A stretch of DNA of 64,000 nucleotides from an uncultured Marinoscillum sp. (GCA_902523065.1 CABYXZ010000004.1:62001-126000); one strand, 5' to 3'. Positions 53,525 through 62,174 are shown, numbered from the stretch's first letter. Notes: generated by a model not told the origin, from the letters alone. Program-made: numbers and translations.

Positions 53525-54876
53525 AATTTAATATTGATGCATTTATTTCAAGTGTACCTGTCCTAAGGCTCTTCGCAAAAAATTTAGCTTTAAATGCAGG
53601 AATTGCATTTGTTATTCAGGATTTTCTTATTCCTCTTTATTCCAACTACATTTTTGATATTGTTTCAGTTTTATTAACAGTTGGAATTTTATCGTTTTTT
53701 TACTGGATATTTATTTTTAAGAAGAAAAGTAAAAATTATGCTCACTTTTCCCTCCAAATATCATTAGTGTGTTTGATTTTTGCCATAATGGTTGGTGCAC
53801 TCAGTTCAGTTTCTAAAGCTTTTTCATCTGATGACAGAGGTATTTTAGCGTCTAATGTAGATTTTGTAGCAGAATTACAAGACAATACGAATATCTATGA
53901 TGAGAAGATCAGCTCTTTGGGTAGAGATATTTCAAGAGTATCCAGCCAGTTTTCTGAGCTTCAGTCAGACCTTTCCTCATTATCTGAGCAAATAGCATCT
54001 CAGATTTCAGATGATGGATCAGTCCTAGATAATGAACAATTTCTTGAAAAGATATCAACACTGATTGATGAAAAAAATTTACAAGCAAGTGTTGAATCCA
54101 ATGCAGAAGAATCTGATGAGGTAGTGCAATTAAGAAAAAATCTAGATATTGCTACAGAATTGTTGAGGCAAGTAACTTTAGCAAATGTAAATCTACAGAA
54201 AAAAGAAGTAGATAATACCTCAACTTTTGATGATCTTAGTGCTGATAGCATTGTTTTTTATATTGGAGAGCTAAAAGGTGATATTAATGATTTAAGAAAT
54301 TTTTCCCTCCAGCTGCTTGCGAATACAGCACTTGCAGATACAAGATCTGAATTAAATACTTTCAAGAATGAAACAAAAAAAGATTTAGAAGATCTTAAAG
54401 AGTTTACTTCTCTTGAAATCGAAGAAATTAAAAAAATTGCTGAGGAAATTTTAAATGTTGAAAAAAGAGGTGGTAACAATAGAGCTAATAATAATTTATC
54501 AAAAGAATTAAAAGATCTTTCAAAAGCAATTGAGAAAGGCAATGTAAATCAGACGTATTCATTTGATGATGATTACCTTGAGGAAATAGTTGAAACTTAT
54601 CAGCAGATTGTTGAAAAAATTGATAATAATCCAATTCAGAATGACATAAAAGAAATTAAAGAAGAATTAGCCAATCTTTCTTCAACCGGTGGATCATCAT
54701 CTACTCTTCCTGATCCCTCAAATAATATTAGTATTTCTACAGGCTCACAGAATCTTGATAATACAGGAATATCTGAGCTTAAGTATTACATAGTTGAGTT
54801 GATGAAAGATCAAAATGAGATTAGGCAGATTGTTAAAGATTTAAGAGATATTCTGGAAGAAAAATCTGATGATTAA
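53521..54876 (+). CDS. Three-TM membrane protein with long coiled coil, unknown function
   Basis: No known family recognised. The 451-residue protein starts with three predicted membrane helices (about residues 23-40, 46-67 and 79-97). It then has a long Glu/Asp/Ser/Leu-rich stretch (about 110-345 and 360-390) with heptad periodicity, a short Ser/Gly/Pro linker near 395-420, and a final amphipathic helix (LKYYIVELMKDQNEIRQIVK). It overlaps the preceding TPR gene by 4 bases and the lptC start by 8, so it is built into the operon rather than inserted beside it. It may be a spacer or tether between membrane and cell wall (inference). Confidence 0.8.
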   Translation: MKFNIDAFISSVPVLRLFAKNLALNAGIAFVIQDFLIPLYSNYIFDIVSVLLTVGILSFFYWIFIFKKKSKNYAHFSLQISLVCLIFAIMVGALSSVSKAFSSDDRGILASNVDFVAELQDNTNIYDEKISSLGRDISRVSSQFSELQSDLSSLSEQIASQISDDGSVLDNEQFLEKISTLIDEKNLQASVESNAEESDEVVQLRKNLDIATELLRQVTLANVNLQKKEVDNTSTFDDLSADSIVFYIGELKGDINDLRNFSLQLLANTALADTRSELNTFKNETKKDLEDLKEFTSLEIEEIKKIAEEILNVEKRGGNNRANNNLSKELKDLSKAIEKGNVNQTYSFDDDYLEEIVETYQQIVEKIDNNPIQNDIKEIKEELANLSSTGGSSSTLPDPSNNISISTGSQNLDNTGISELKYYIVELMKDQNEIRQIVKDLRDILEEKSDD

Positions 54877-55411
54877 GATTTTTTATTTATCATTTTTAAT
54901 TAATTTATTTTACTTATCATCCTGTAACATAAAAAGTGAAGAGATTGGTAAAAGTCCTATTGAATATTCGGGGCCTCAGTTAGAGGTAAATAATTTAAAC
55001 ACCTCATTTTCAGATTCAGCTATGTTGAGATTTAATCTTAAAGCTAATTTATATCAGGTCTTCAATGATGGTAAAGAACTTTATCCGGATGGGTTAAACA
55101 TGGATATTTACTCTAGAGAAAAAAAAAATATAACTGCAAAATTTTCTGCAAATTATGTAGTTAGGAATTCAGAGGAAAATTTTTATCGTGCCGAAGGAAA
55201 TGTAATACTATATAATTTAGTTACTGAAAATGAACTTAGGACAGAGGAGCTTTTCTGGTATCCTAATGAAGAAAAGTTTTCAACAAATAAATTTGTGACA
55301 ATAAAATCTGATAATGAAATTCATTCTGGAGAAGGCATGGTCTCAAATCAAGATTTTACAAGTTATGAAATATTAAAACCCTCAGGTATTATTGAAATTG
55401 ATGAAAATTAA
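54869..55411 (+). CDS. lptC: LPS export ABC transporter periplasmic protein LptC
   Basis: Component of the Lpt bridge carrying lipopolysaccharide from inner to outer membrane. 180 residues; the N-terminus ends in a lipobox, Y-L-S-S-C19, so it is a lipoprotein form as usual in Bacteroidota. The OstA/LptA-like beta-jellyroll is visible as LNMDIYSREKKNITAKFSAN, then YRAEGNVILYNL, the TEELFWYPNEEKFSTNKFV motif and IHSGEGMVSNQDF. The start overlaps the coiled-coil gene and the end overlaps a microprotein gene, so it is fully embedded in the operon. Confidence 0.95.
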   Translation: MIKIFYLSFLINLFYLSSCNIKSEEIGKSPIEYSGPQLEVNNLNTSFSDSAMLRFNLKANLYQVFNDGKELYPDGLNMDIYSREKKNITAKFSANYVVRNSEENFYRAEGNVILYNLVTENELRTEELFWYPNEEKFSTNKFVTIKSDNEIHSGEGMVSNQDFTSYEILKPSGIIEIDEN

Positions 55412-55547
55412 ATTCTTTAAATTATCACTTGCTATTTTTTTTATAACATTTGGTCTTTTTAAACTCTTTGACGTCGGTATTGTGGAATCATATGTATATT
55501 TTATGATAGGTTCAATTTTTTATTTTTTATTTAAGTTATCTAAATAG
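55401..55547 (+). CDS. 48-residue membrane microprotein
   Basis: Short open reading frame from the ATG at 55401 to the TAG at 55545-55547. It overlaps the last 11 bases of lptC and abuts the ATG of the CorC-like gene with no gap. The product has a basic start (MKIKFFKLS), a hydrophobic helix (about 8-22), a short loop KLFDVGIVE, and a second hydrophobic helix (about 31-45) ending KLSK. The perfect fit between neighbours and two-helix membrane pattern argue for a real gene. Small membrane proteins at this position occur in relatives, but I cannot name a family. Confidence 0.75.
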   Translation: MKIKFFKLSLAIFFITFGLFKLFDVGIVESYVYFMIGSIFYFLFKLSK

Positions 55548-56825
55548 ATGTTAGAATACCAATCCCAAATTTTACTGATAATAACATGTCTTTTATTTTC
55601 TGGTTTTTTCTGTGGTCTAGAGATTGCTTACATTTCAAGAGATAAGTTAAATTTTGAAATAAAATCTTCACCCAAAAGTTTTTTTGGAAAAATATTTAAT
55701 ATTTTAAATACAAGGAGTTCAGAGATAATAGCTTCACTCCAGATAGGTATTAACTTATCTTTAGTCATTTATGGAATTGTTATGGCTGATTTTTTGGAGC
55801 CACTTTTAATTGCATCTCTGCCAAGTATTGTAAATAACGATTTAACCATTTTATTAGTCCAGACAATTATCTCTACTATTATTGTTTTAGTTACTGCCGA
55901 GTATATTCCAAAAAGTATCTTTATGATAAACCCAGACAGGTTAATATCTACTTTTTCAATTCCATTAATTTTAATATATTTTATTTTTTTCCCTATTGTT
56001 AAGGTTGTAATTTTTATTATTAAATTTTTAATTGAGGACGTCTTAAAACAACCATATTCTGATGAAAAACCGGTTTTTAAGATAACAGATCTAAATGAAT
56101 ATATTAAAAAAGTAGTTGTTTCAGATGAGGAGATTCAAACAAAAAATGTTTCAGAATTTTTTAATAATGCCTTAAACTTAAAGGCGGTTAAGGTCAGAGA
56201 TTTTATGGTTCCCAGGACTGAAATAATAGCAATTGATGAAGAAGATTCTATTAATGATTTGAAGAAGATAATTAGTAAAACAGGATATACAAAAGTTATT
56301 GTTTACCAATCGTCAATTGATAATGTAATAGGTTATTGTCACGGACTTTCTTTATTTACTAACCCAAATAAAATCAATGACATATTAAAACCAATTCATT
56401 ATGTAAATGAGACCAACCTAGCTAGCGATCTGCTCCTTAAGTTTATTTCAGATCAAATAAATATTGCAGTTGTGATTGATGAGTATGGAGGAACCTCTGG
56501 TATAATAACATTGGAGGATATAATTGAAGAAATTTTTGGAGAAATAATTGATGAATTTGATGAACTTGACTTACTAGAAGACAAGGTTGATGATAATTCA
56601 TTTAATTTTAGCGCTAGGTTAGAGATTGATTACTTGAATAGTAAATATGACTTAAATATTCCCGAAGGTGAATACGATACCTTAGGTGGATTAATTCTAA
56701 ATTATACTAGAGAAATACCTAAAAAAAATGAAAAAATCGAATTTGATAACTTTTCAATTAAAATTTTATCGATTAATAACAATAGAGTTGATAACGTATT
56801 TTTCAGAAAGAATTCAAATAATTAA
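55548..56825 (+). CDS. CNNM/CorC (HlyC) family transporter with CBS domains
   Basis: 425-residue membrane protein: a DUF21/CNNM transmembrane domain (about 1-150, with FFCGLEIAYIS and VTAEYIPKSI), a CBS pair (about 200-320, with VRDFMVPRTEI and VIDEYGGTSGIITLEDIIEE) and a C-terminal CorC-HlyC domain (EYDTLGGLIL). Family members handle Mg2+ or Co2+ efflux. The gliding protein GldE belongs to the same family, but gldD is not here, so I do not use that name. It sits between the microprotein and a PpiD-type isomerase in the envelope operon. Confidence 0.94.
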   Translation: MLEYQSQILLIITCLLFSGFFCGLEIAYISRDKLNFEIKSSPKSFFGKIFNILNTRSSEIIASLQIGINLSLVIYGIVMADFLEPLLIASLPSIVNNDLTILLVQTIISTIIVLVTAEYIPKSIFMINPDRLISTFSIPLILIYFIFFPIVKVVIFIIKFLIEDVLKQPYSDEKPVFKITDLNEYIKKVVVSDEEIQTKNVSEFFNNALNLKAVKVRDFMVPRTEIIAIDEEDSINDLKKIISKTGYTKVIVYQSSIDNVIGYCHGLSLFTNPNKINDILKPIHYVNETNLASDLLLKFISDQINIAVVIDEYGGTSGIITLEDIIEEIFGEIIDEFDELDLLEDKVDDNSFNFSARLEIDYLNSKYDLNIPEGEYDTLGGLILNYTREIPKKNEKIEFDNFSIKILSINNNRVDNVFFRKNSNN

Positions 56826-56862
56826 TAATTAAAATTTAATTTTGCTTCCCTAATAAAATGTT

Positions 56863-58956
56863 ATGGCTATAATTAGTACTTTAAGAGATAAAGGTGGAAA
56901 ATTCCTTGTATTTGTTGTGGGGTTCTCTATTGCTGCATTTGTACTTGGTGATATCTTGGGGCCTAACAGCTCCTTAATAGGTCAAAATAGAAATATCGTT
57001 GGAAGTATAAACGGTGAAGAAATTGACCTAGTAAGGTTCAACGCAGTTTATGAAGAGCTTACCTATAATTTCTCACTAAACAACGGTCGTTCACCAACTC
57101 AACAAGAAGTTTCTGAACTTAGGGATCAGGCCTGGGAAAGGTTAATTAACGACATTAGCTATGTTGAAGAATTCAATAAGATAGGCTTGACAGTAACAGA
57201 CAAAGAATCTGTTGATATGGTTCAAGGAAATAATATTCATCCAATGATAATTCAAGCTTTTTCAGATCCTTCAACAGGTAGTTTTAATAAAGATAATGTT
57301 ATAGGGTATCTTCAAAATCTTTCAAACCAACCTGCTAATCAACAACAAGCATGGTTCTCTTTTGAGTCGAACCTTAAACCAATGAGACTTAGAACCAAAT
57401 ATGACAACCTAATTGCACAATCTACCTATTACAACTCATTAGACGCTGAGGCAGAATATTTCAATACCTCCTCACAAATAGATCTTGCATATTTTTATAT
57501 ACCTTTTTTCGCTGTTAGTGATACACTTTTTGATGTTTCAACGAATGAGATGAGGAGTTATCTTAACAAAAACAAATCTGATTATAACCAAGACGAGACA
57601 AGATCGATTGACTACGCATTCTTCTCTGTACAACCATCTGCAGAGGATTCAACCTTCTTTGAAAATGAAATAAATGATATTAGATCAAATTTAATGTCTT
57701 CAAACATTATTGATGACTCTACCTATGCAGTTATAAATTCAGATAGTTTTAATCCTTATATTAAATTCAATCCTGATGAGTTACCAACTGATTTAGTCGG
57801 TAAAGATGTGGGATTTATAACAGAGCCTACATACGAAAATGGATCTATATCTATTAAAAAATTATCTAAAATAGATCAGGATGCACAAGAAAAGGCAAGG
57901 GCAAAGCATATTCTATTAAGATTTGACGATTCGAATAAATCTACAGTTAGAACTGAAGCTAACAGAATATTAAATTTATTAAGATCAGGAAGTGATTTTG
58001 AAGAGACAGCGAGAACCTACAGTCAGGATGGGTCTGCTTCAAATGGTGGTGATTTAGGTTGGTTTACTGATGGAATGATGGTAAAACCATTTCAAGATGC
58101 TGTATTTTCAAGAAGAAGATCTGGATTAATTCCGAGAATTATTGAAACAGATTTTGGATTTCATATAATCAACGTAACTTATCCTAAAACCAGGACTTCA
58201 TATTTTGTTGCAAATATTTCAAAGGATATATTACCAAGTGATAATACAAGAAATAATATTTATAGATCAGCGGAACTTTTTAAGCTAGACATTAAATCTA
58301 CAGAGGATGTTTTTTCTGATTACTTGAAAGAAAACAATATAATCGGAGGTAATATTAGCGATATTGACAAAAATTCAACTGAGGTTGGAACTATTCCAAA
58401 TGCACGAAATGTAATCTTGTGGTCATATTCTGACGATAGATATGTTGGTGAAGTCTCTGATGTACTAGAAACGGATGAGGGATATATTGTTGCTCAGATT
58501 AATGAGATGAAAGATGAAGGAACAAAAAAACTAGATGAAGTTGAAAATTCAATTAAAAGAAGAATTATAGACGAGAAGAAATACGAATACCTTAAAGAAA
58601 TTCTTGTCGACTATAGCTCTCTTCAGGATCTGAAGGATAATTCTGGTCTTGGAGATATTTATAGGTCTTCTGGTATAAGCATGACCGAAAACTCACTCTC
58701 TAATGTTGGTTTTTCTCCAGAATCTATAGGGACAGCATTTTCAATGCAAGAAGGTGAGTTGACAAGGCCGTTTAAAATAGATGGTGGTGTCATAGTTTTA
58801 GGTTTAGAGTCCAAAGTTCTGGCAGATAGTTTATCAAATTATGATGACTATAGAAATACATTAATTCAAACAAATAGATTTAACGTACCTCTTAAAATAG
58901 ATGATGCTATCAAACATTTCTCAGATATAGAGGATGACCGCTACAAATTTTTCTAG
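56863..58956 (+). CDS. PpiD/SurA-like periplasmic peptidyl-prolyl isomerase
   Basis: Membrane-anchored folding factor for exported proteins, 697 residues. The N-terminus MAIISTLRDKGGKFLVFVVG is the Bacteroidota PpiD-type anchor with a single membrane helix (about 13-32). A SurA-N-like helical region follows, with NGEEIDLVRFNAVYEELTYN. A parvulin domain lies at about residues 345-440: ARAKHILLRF, the motif ARTYSQDGSASNGGDLGWF, then FGFHIINV. A second, degenerate parvulin-like region may follow. It lies 37 bases after the CorC-like gene. Confidence 0.95.
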   Translation: MAIISTLRDKGGKFLVFVVGFSIAAFVLGDILGPNSSLIGQNRNIVGSINGEEIDLVRFNAVYEELTYNFSLNNGRSPTQQEVSELRDQAWERLINDISYVEEFNKIGLTVTDKESVDMVQGNNIHPMIIQAFSDPSTGSFNKDNVIGYLQNLSNQPANQQQAWFSFESNLKPMRLRTKYDNLIAQSTYYNSLDAEAEYFNTSSQIDLAYFYIPFFAVSDTLFDVSTNEMRSYLNKNKSDYNQDETRSIDYAFFSVQPSAEDSTFFENEINDIRSNLMSSNIIDDSTYAVINSDSFNPYIKFNPDELPTDLVGKDVGFITEPTYENGSISIKKLSKIDQDAQEKARAKHILLRFDDSNKSTVRTEANRILNLLRSGSDFEETARTYSQDGSASNGGDLGWFTDGMMVKPFQDAVFSRRRSGLIPRIIETDFGFHIINVTYPKTRTSYFVANISKDILPSDNTRNNIYRSAELFKLDIKSTEDVFSDYLKENNIIGGNISDIDKNSTEVGTIPNARNVILWSYSDDRYVGEVSDVLETDEGYIVAQINEMKDEGTKKLDEVENSIKRRIIDEKKYEYLKEILVDYSSLQDLKDNSGLGDIYRSSGISMTENSLSNVGFSPESIGTAFSMQEGELTRPFKIDGGVIVLGLESKVLADSLSNYDDYRNTLIQTNRFNVPLKIDDAIKHFSDIEDDRYKFF

Positions 58957-58959
58957 TTT

Positions 58960-59217
58960 ATGTCTAGACTTGAGAGTTTTAAAAATACCCTAGAGGAGGA
59001 GTATCAATTTCCGGCTGAATATAAGTTTAAGTTTATTGTTTCATCTGAATCTATTTCGAAGGTTTTAGACCTTATTCCAAATTCTGATTATTCAAAAAGA
59101 GAATCAAAAAATGGGAAATATACCTCTATTACAATAACAAAAATGATGAATAATGCTGATGAAATACTTTATATTTACGAAAAAGCATCAAAAATTGATG
59201 GCATAATATCTCTTTAA
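58960..59217 (+). CDS. DUF493 (YbeD-like) family protein
   Basis: 85-residue soluble alpha/beta protein with the family layout: FKNTLEEEYQFPAEYKFKFI, then V near S-SESISKVLDLI and SKRESKNGKYTSITITKMM. DUF493 resembles regulatory ACT-like domains; E. coli YbeD links to lipoate metabolism. It begins 3 bases after the isomerase stop and its stop codon directly precedes the pterin dehydratase ATG. Confidence 0.9.
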   Translation: MSRLESFKNTLEEEYQFPAEYKFKFIVSSESISKVLDLIPNSDYSKRESKNGKYTSITITKMMNNADEILYIYEKASKIDGIISL

Positions 59218-59448
59218 ATGTGGAAAGAAAAAAATAATAAACTAGAAAAAGATTTCACTTTTAATAATTTCAAAGATGCTCTTGAATTTATTAATAAAGT
59301 TGGTGATTTATCAGAGAGCCTCAATCATCATCCCGAAATTTATAACATTTATAATAAAGTAACTTTAAAGCTATCAACTCACGACATGGGAGATATTGTT
59401 ACTGACAAAGATTATCAACTATCTTCAGAAATTGACAAAATAAAATGA
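59218..59448 (+). CDS. phhB: 4a-hydroxytetrahydrobiopterin dehydratase (pterin-4a-carbinolamine dehydratase)
   Basis: Small enzyme that dehydrates 4a-hydroxy-pterin, recycling the cofactor of aromatic amino-acid hydroxylases. The 76-residue protein carries the active-site pattern N-H-H-P-E-I, then NIYNKVTLKLSTHDMGDIV, typical of the family, although it is shorter than usual because the N-terminus begins directly at W2. No phenylalanine hydroxylase gene is in the window. It overlaps rsmI by 4 bases (ATGA). Confidence 0.92.
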   Translation: MWKEKNNKLEKDFTFNNFKDALEFINKVGDLSESLNHHPEIYNIYNKVTLKLSTHDMGDIVTDKDYQLSSEIDKIK

Positions 59449-60122
59449 GTTCAAATTTATGTCTTTCTATCGTTCCAACACCAATTGGGAACTTGAATGA
59501 TATAACATACCGAGCTATTCAAGTTTTAAAAGATTCAGATATAATTCTTTGTGAAGACACAAGAATATCTAAGAGACTTCTTGATAAATATAGTATTGAC
59601 AAGCCACTATATTCATACCATATACATAATGAGCATAAGGTTGTTGAAAAATATATTCAGTATATCATATCTGGAAAGAAGGTTTCTCTAATATCAGATG
59701 CAGGAACTCCAGGGATATCTGATCCAGGATATCTTATAATAAGAGAGTCTATAAAGAAAAATATTGAGATAGATTGTTTACCTGGACCAACCGCTTTTGT
59801 TCCTGCTCTAATAAACTCCGGTATTTCTTCAGATAAATTTGTTTTTGAGGGGTTTCTACCTAAAAAAAAAGGTAGAATGAGTAGAATTGAATTCTTAAAA
59901 GAAGAGAAAAGGTCAATTATTATATATGAGTCACCACACAGAATTAAAAGATTAATTGAAGAGCTAAAAGCTGTATTTGGAGGTCAAAGACTGGTATCAA
60001 TATCAAGAGAGTTATCAAAAATACATCAAGAAAATATCAGAGGAACCTTAGACGAAGTTGACAAAAACCTCGAATCAAAAAATATTAAAGGAGAAGTAAT
60101 TTTAATAATTAATGGTGTATAA
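59445..60122 (+). CDS. rsmI: 16S rRNA (cytidine1402-2'-O)-methyltransferase
   Basis: SAM-dependent enzyme methylating the ribose of C1402 in the decoding centre of 16S rRNA. The 225-residue protein shows all landmarks: SIVPTPIGNLNDITYRA, CEDTRISKRLLDKY, the SAM-binding LISDAGTPGISDPGY, LPGPTAFVPALINSG and FEGFLPKKKGR. It is slightly shorter than the E. coli enzyme, lacking its C-terminal extra domain, as is typical for the phylum. It overlaps phhB upstream and the DUF4105 gene downstream by 11 bases. Confidence 0.97.
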   Translation: MSSNLCLSIVPTPIGNLNDITYRAIQVLKDSDIILCEDTRISKRLLDKYSIDKPLYSYHIHNEHKVVEKYIQYIISGKKVSLISDAGTPGISDPGYLIIRESIKKNIEIDCLPGPTAFVPALINSGISSDKFVFEGFLPKKKGRMSRIEFLKEEKRSIIIYESPHRIKRLIEELKAVFGGQRLVSISRELSKIHQENIRGTLDEVDKNLESKNIKGEVILIINGV

Positions 60123-61269
60123 AATTATTTTCACTCATTTATTCATGTTCATTTCATTTTTGAGTTTTTCATCTGTGAACGAGGCAAGTAGATTTTCAAT
60201 AATTACTATTGGTCCTTACGAAGATGAGCTTTACAGTGCTTTTGGACATAGCGGCATTAGATACTATAACAAGAGTACTGGTGAGGATGTTTTTTACAAT
60301 TACGGAATTTTTGATTTTGATCAGCCCAACTTCTATTTAAATTTTTTGAATGGTAAGCTTCTATATAAAGTTGGAAAGTACAGCTACCCATCTGCTGAGA
60401 AGTTTTATCGTAGTCAGGACAGATACATTAAAGAACAAATTTTAAATTTAAATCCACCTGATCAAATCTTACTTTACAATTATTTAGAACAGAATATAAA
60501 GCCAGAGAATGCAAATTATCTTTATAATTATGTTTACGACAATTGTGCGACAAAAATTAGAGATATTTTAGAAGAGGTCATAGGAGATAAACTTTCTTAC
60601 GCTAAGTATGATGAGGTTATATCTTTCAGAAAGCTTATGGATAAGTATCTTGACAATAATATGTGGGGAGATTTAGGTATTGACATTTGCTTAGGACCTG
60701 AAATTGATAGTAATATACCTTATGAATCTAAAATGTTTTTACCAGATTATTTATTTGAATCTTTGCAGAGTGCAAAGATAGGAGATACAGTAGATCTAGT
60801 ATCAGAGACGAATGAGTACATACCATCGCAGAATAAATTATATAAAAATATTTTCTCTCCAAATCTTATTTTCTTTTTGCTGTTTATAGTTGTTCTTTTT
60901 ATCTCTTTTAGACAGATCAAATACGACATATCTTTTCATAAATTTGATTTTTTAATATTTTTTCTGACTGGTTCCGTGGGCTTGTTGTTATCATATCTGT
61001 GGTTGTTTACTGATCACCTATCCACATCAAATTTTAACTTATTTTGGGCATTTCCTGTTAATATAATTTTCTGTTTTTTATTGATAACTAATTTTTCAAG
61101 AAGGCTTCTTAATTTTTATTTTATTTTATATTCTTCAATATTAATTGCTCTTTTGATTTTGTGGAATATAATACCTCAAAATTTAAATGAAAGTCTGGTA
61201 TTTTTAATTTTAGCAATTTTAGTTAGAACAACTACAAACATTATATGTTTGAACAGGGCTAAAGCTTAA
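60112..61269 (+). CDS. DUF4105 (Lnb N-terminal-like) membrane protein
   Basis: 385-residue protein with a signal-like N-terminus (about 4-22) and an extracytoplasmic DUF4105 domain: YSAFGHSGIRYY (H46), FYNYGIFDFDQPNFYLNFLN and YVYDNCATKIRDILEE (C145). It ends with five predicted membrane helices (from about 248). The conserved His and the N-C-A-T cysteine suggest a Cys/His catalytic pair, as proposed for the Lnb catalytic N-terminal domain; this is inference. It is the last gene of the long plus-strand run and overlaps the convergent recX by 11 bases. Confidence 0.93.
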   Translation: MVYKIIFTHLFMFISFLSFSSVNEASRFSIITIGPYEDELYSAFGHSGIRYYNKSTGEDVFYNYGIFDFDQPNFYLNFLNGKLLYKVGKYSYPSAEKFYRSQDRYIKEQILNLNPPDQILLYNYLEQNIKPENANYLYNYVYDNCATKIRDILEEVIGDKLSYAKYDEVISFRKLMDKYLDNNMWGDLGIDICLGPEIDSNIPYESKMFLPDYLFESLQSAKIGDTVDLVSETNEYIPSQNKLYKNIFSPNLIFFLLFIVVLFISFRQIKYDISFHKFDFLIFFLTGSVGLLLSYLWLFTDHLSTSNFNLFWAFPVNIIFCFLLITNFSRRLLNFYFILYSSILIALLILWNIIPQNLNESLVFLILAILVRTTTNIICLNRAKA

Positions 61270-61711
61270 TACTTTTTGCTACCTCTTCACTTGAAAATCC
61301 TTTGCTCAATAGATGGGAGATGAGTTTATACTTATCTGGATTGCTATGTTTATTAAGATATATCTCGATATTCTTTTCGAGGACTTTGAAATAGTCCGCT
61401 TCATCAATGCTGTCTATTCCTTCATTAATCTCAATTTCGTTTAGACCTTTATGAAAAAGGTGTTGTCTAATTTTTATTTTGCCCCATCTATTACTTCTAT
61501 TTTTTCCTCTTGCAAATGCTTTAGCGAAACGAAGATTGTCTATAGCTCCTAGATCTTCTAGTCTATTAATAACTTTTTGAATTAATTCTTTTTCGTAATT
61601 TTTAGATATTAATTTATCTAAAACTTCTTTTTTTGATCTTTCTCTGTAGCCACAAAACCTTAAACTGTATTCTAATGCTTTTCTGAAATCTGGATCTTCA
61701 TTACTTAACAT
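61259..61711 (-). CDS. recX: Regulatory protein RecX
   Basis: Modulator of RecA filament activity, 150 residues made of three-helix repeats: ALEYSLRFCGYRERSKKEVL, the R-L-x-x-L-G-A-I-D-N-x-R-F-A-x-A-F-A signature (IDNLRFAKAFARGKNRSNRW), and KIRQHLFHKGLNEIEINEGI. recA is not nearby. It overlaps the upstream YcxB-like gene by 11 bases and DUF4105 by 11, so it is the last gene of a DUF4783-YcxB-recX operon. Confidence 0.95.
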   Translation of the reverse strand: MLSNEDPDFRKALEYSLRFCGYRERSKKEVLDKLISKNYEKELIQKVINRLEDLGAIDNLRFAKAFARGKNRSNRWGKIKIRQHLFHKGLNEIEINEGIDSIDEADYFKVLEKNIEIYLNKHSNPDKYKLISHLLSKGFSSEEVAKSIKL

Positions 61712-62174
61712 ATCCTTTTCTACTTAGAATACTTTTAATAAACCTTATTTCATTTTCATTGTTGAAAACTTTAAAAGGAAATATTATGTACTGAACTATA
61801 TTAAGTTTGAAAAGAAAACCGTCCTTAAGAATTTTTACTTTTTTAATAGTTTCCCACTTAATAGGCATACCCTGTTTGTTATTAATTTTCATCATTAGTT
61901 GATTACTAGATATTTCGTAGGATAATCGTTCAAACATATAACTGCTCTGTTCTACCTGAGTAACACCAAAAAATTGAATCAACCAAAAAATAATATAAAG
62001 AAAAAGAGCAATACTTGACCCAATTATCCACCATATTGATGGAATAAGAAAATTCATTGAACATAATGAGAGATATATTAAAAAGACCCACCACTGTTCT
62101 TGTAATAAATTAAAGAATCCTTTTTTTATATAAAGACTCTTATCCATTTTAAATTTTTTAGTTCTTACTATCAT
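61701..62174 (-). CDS. YcxB-like membrane protein
   Basis: 157-residue protein with two membrane helices (about 28-46 and 48-68) followed by a PH-like beta domain: YEISSNQLMMKINNKQGMPI, then WETIKKVKILKDGFLFKLN and a C-terminal helix. This layout matches YcxB-like proteins. Function is unknown. The start overlaps the DUF4783 gene stop by 4 bases and the end overlaps recX by 11. Confidence 0.75.
   Translation of the reverse strand: MIVRTKKFKMDKSLYIKKGFFNLLQEQWWVFLIYLSLCSMNFLIPSIWWIIGSSIALFLYIIFWLIQFFGVTQVEQSSYMFERLSYEISSNQLMMKINNKQGMPIKWETIKKVKILKDGFLFKLNIVQYIIFPFKVFNNENEIRFIKSILSRKGYVK

Noticed and set aside
55548-56825. Naming the CorC-like gene gldE
   Set aside because: GldE belongs to this family, but the gliding partner gldD is not adjacent and paralogues are common, so the symbol is not supported.
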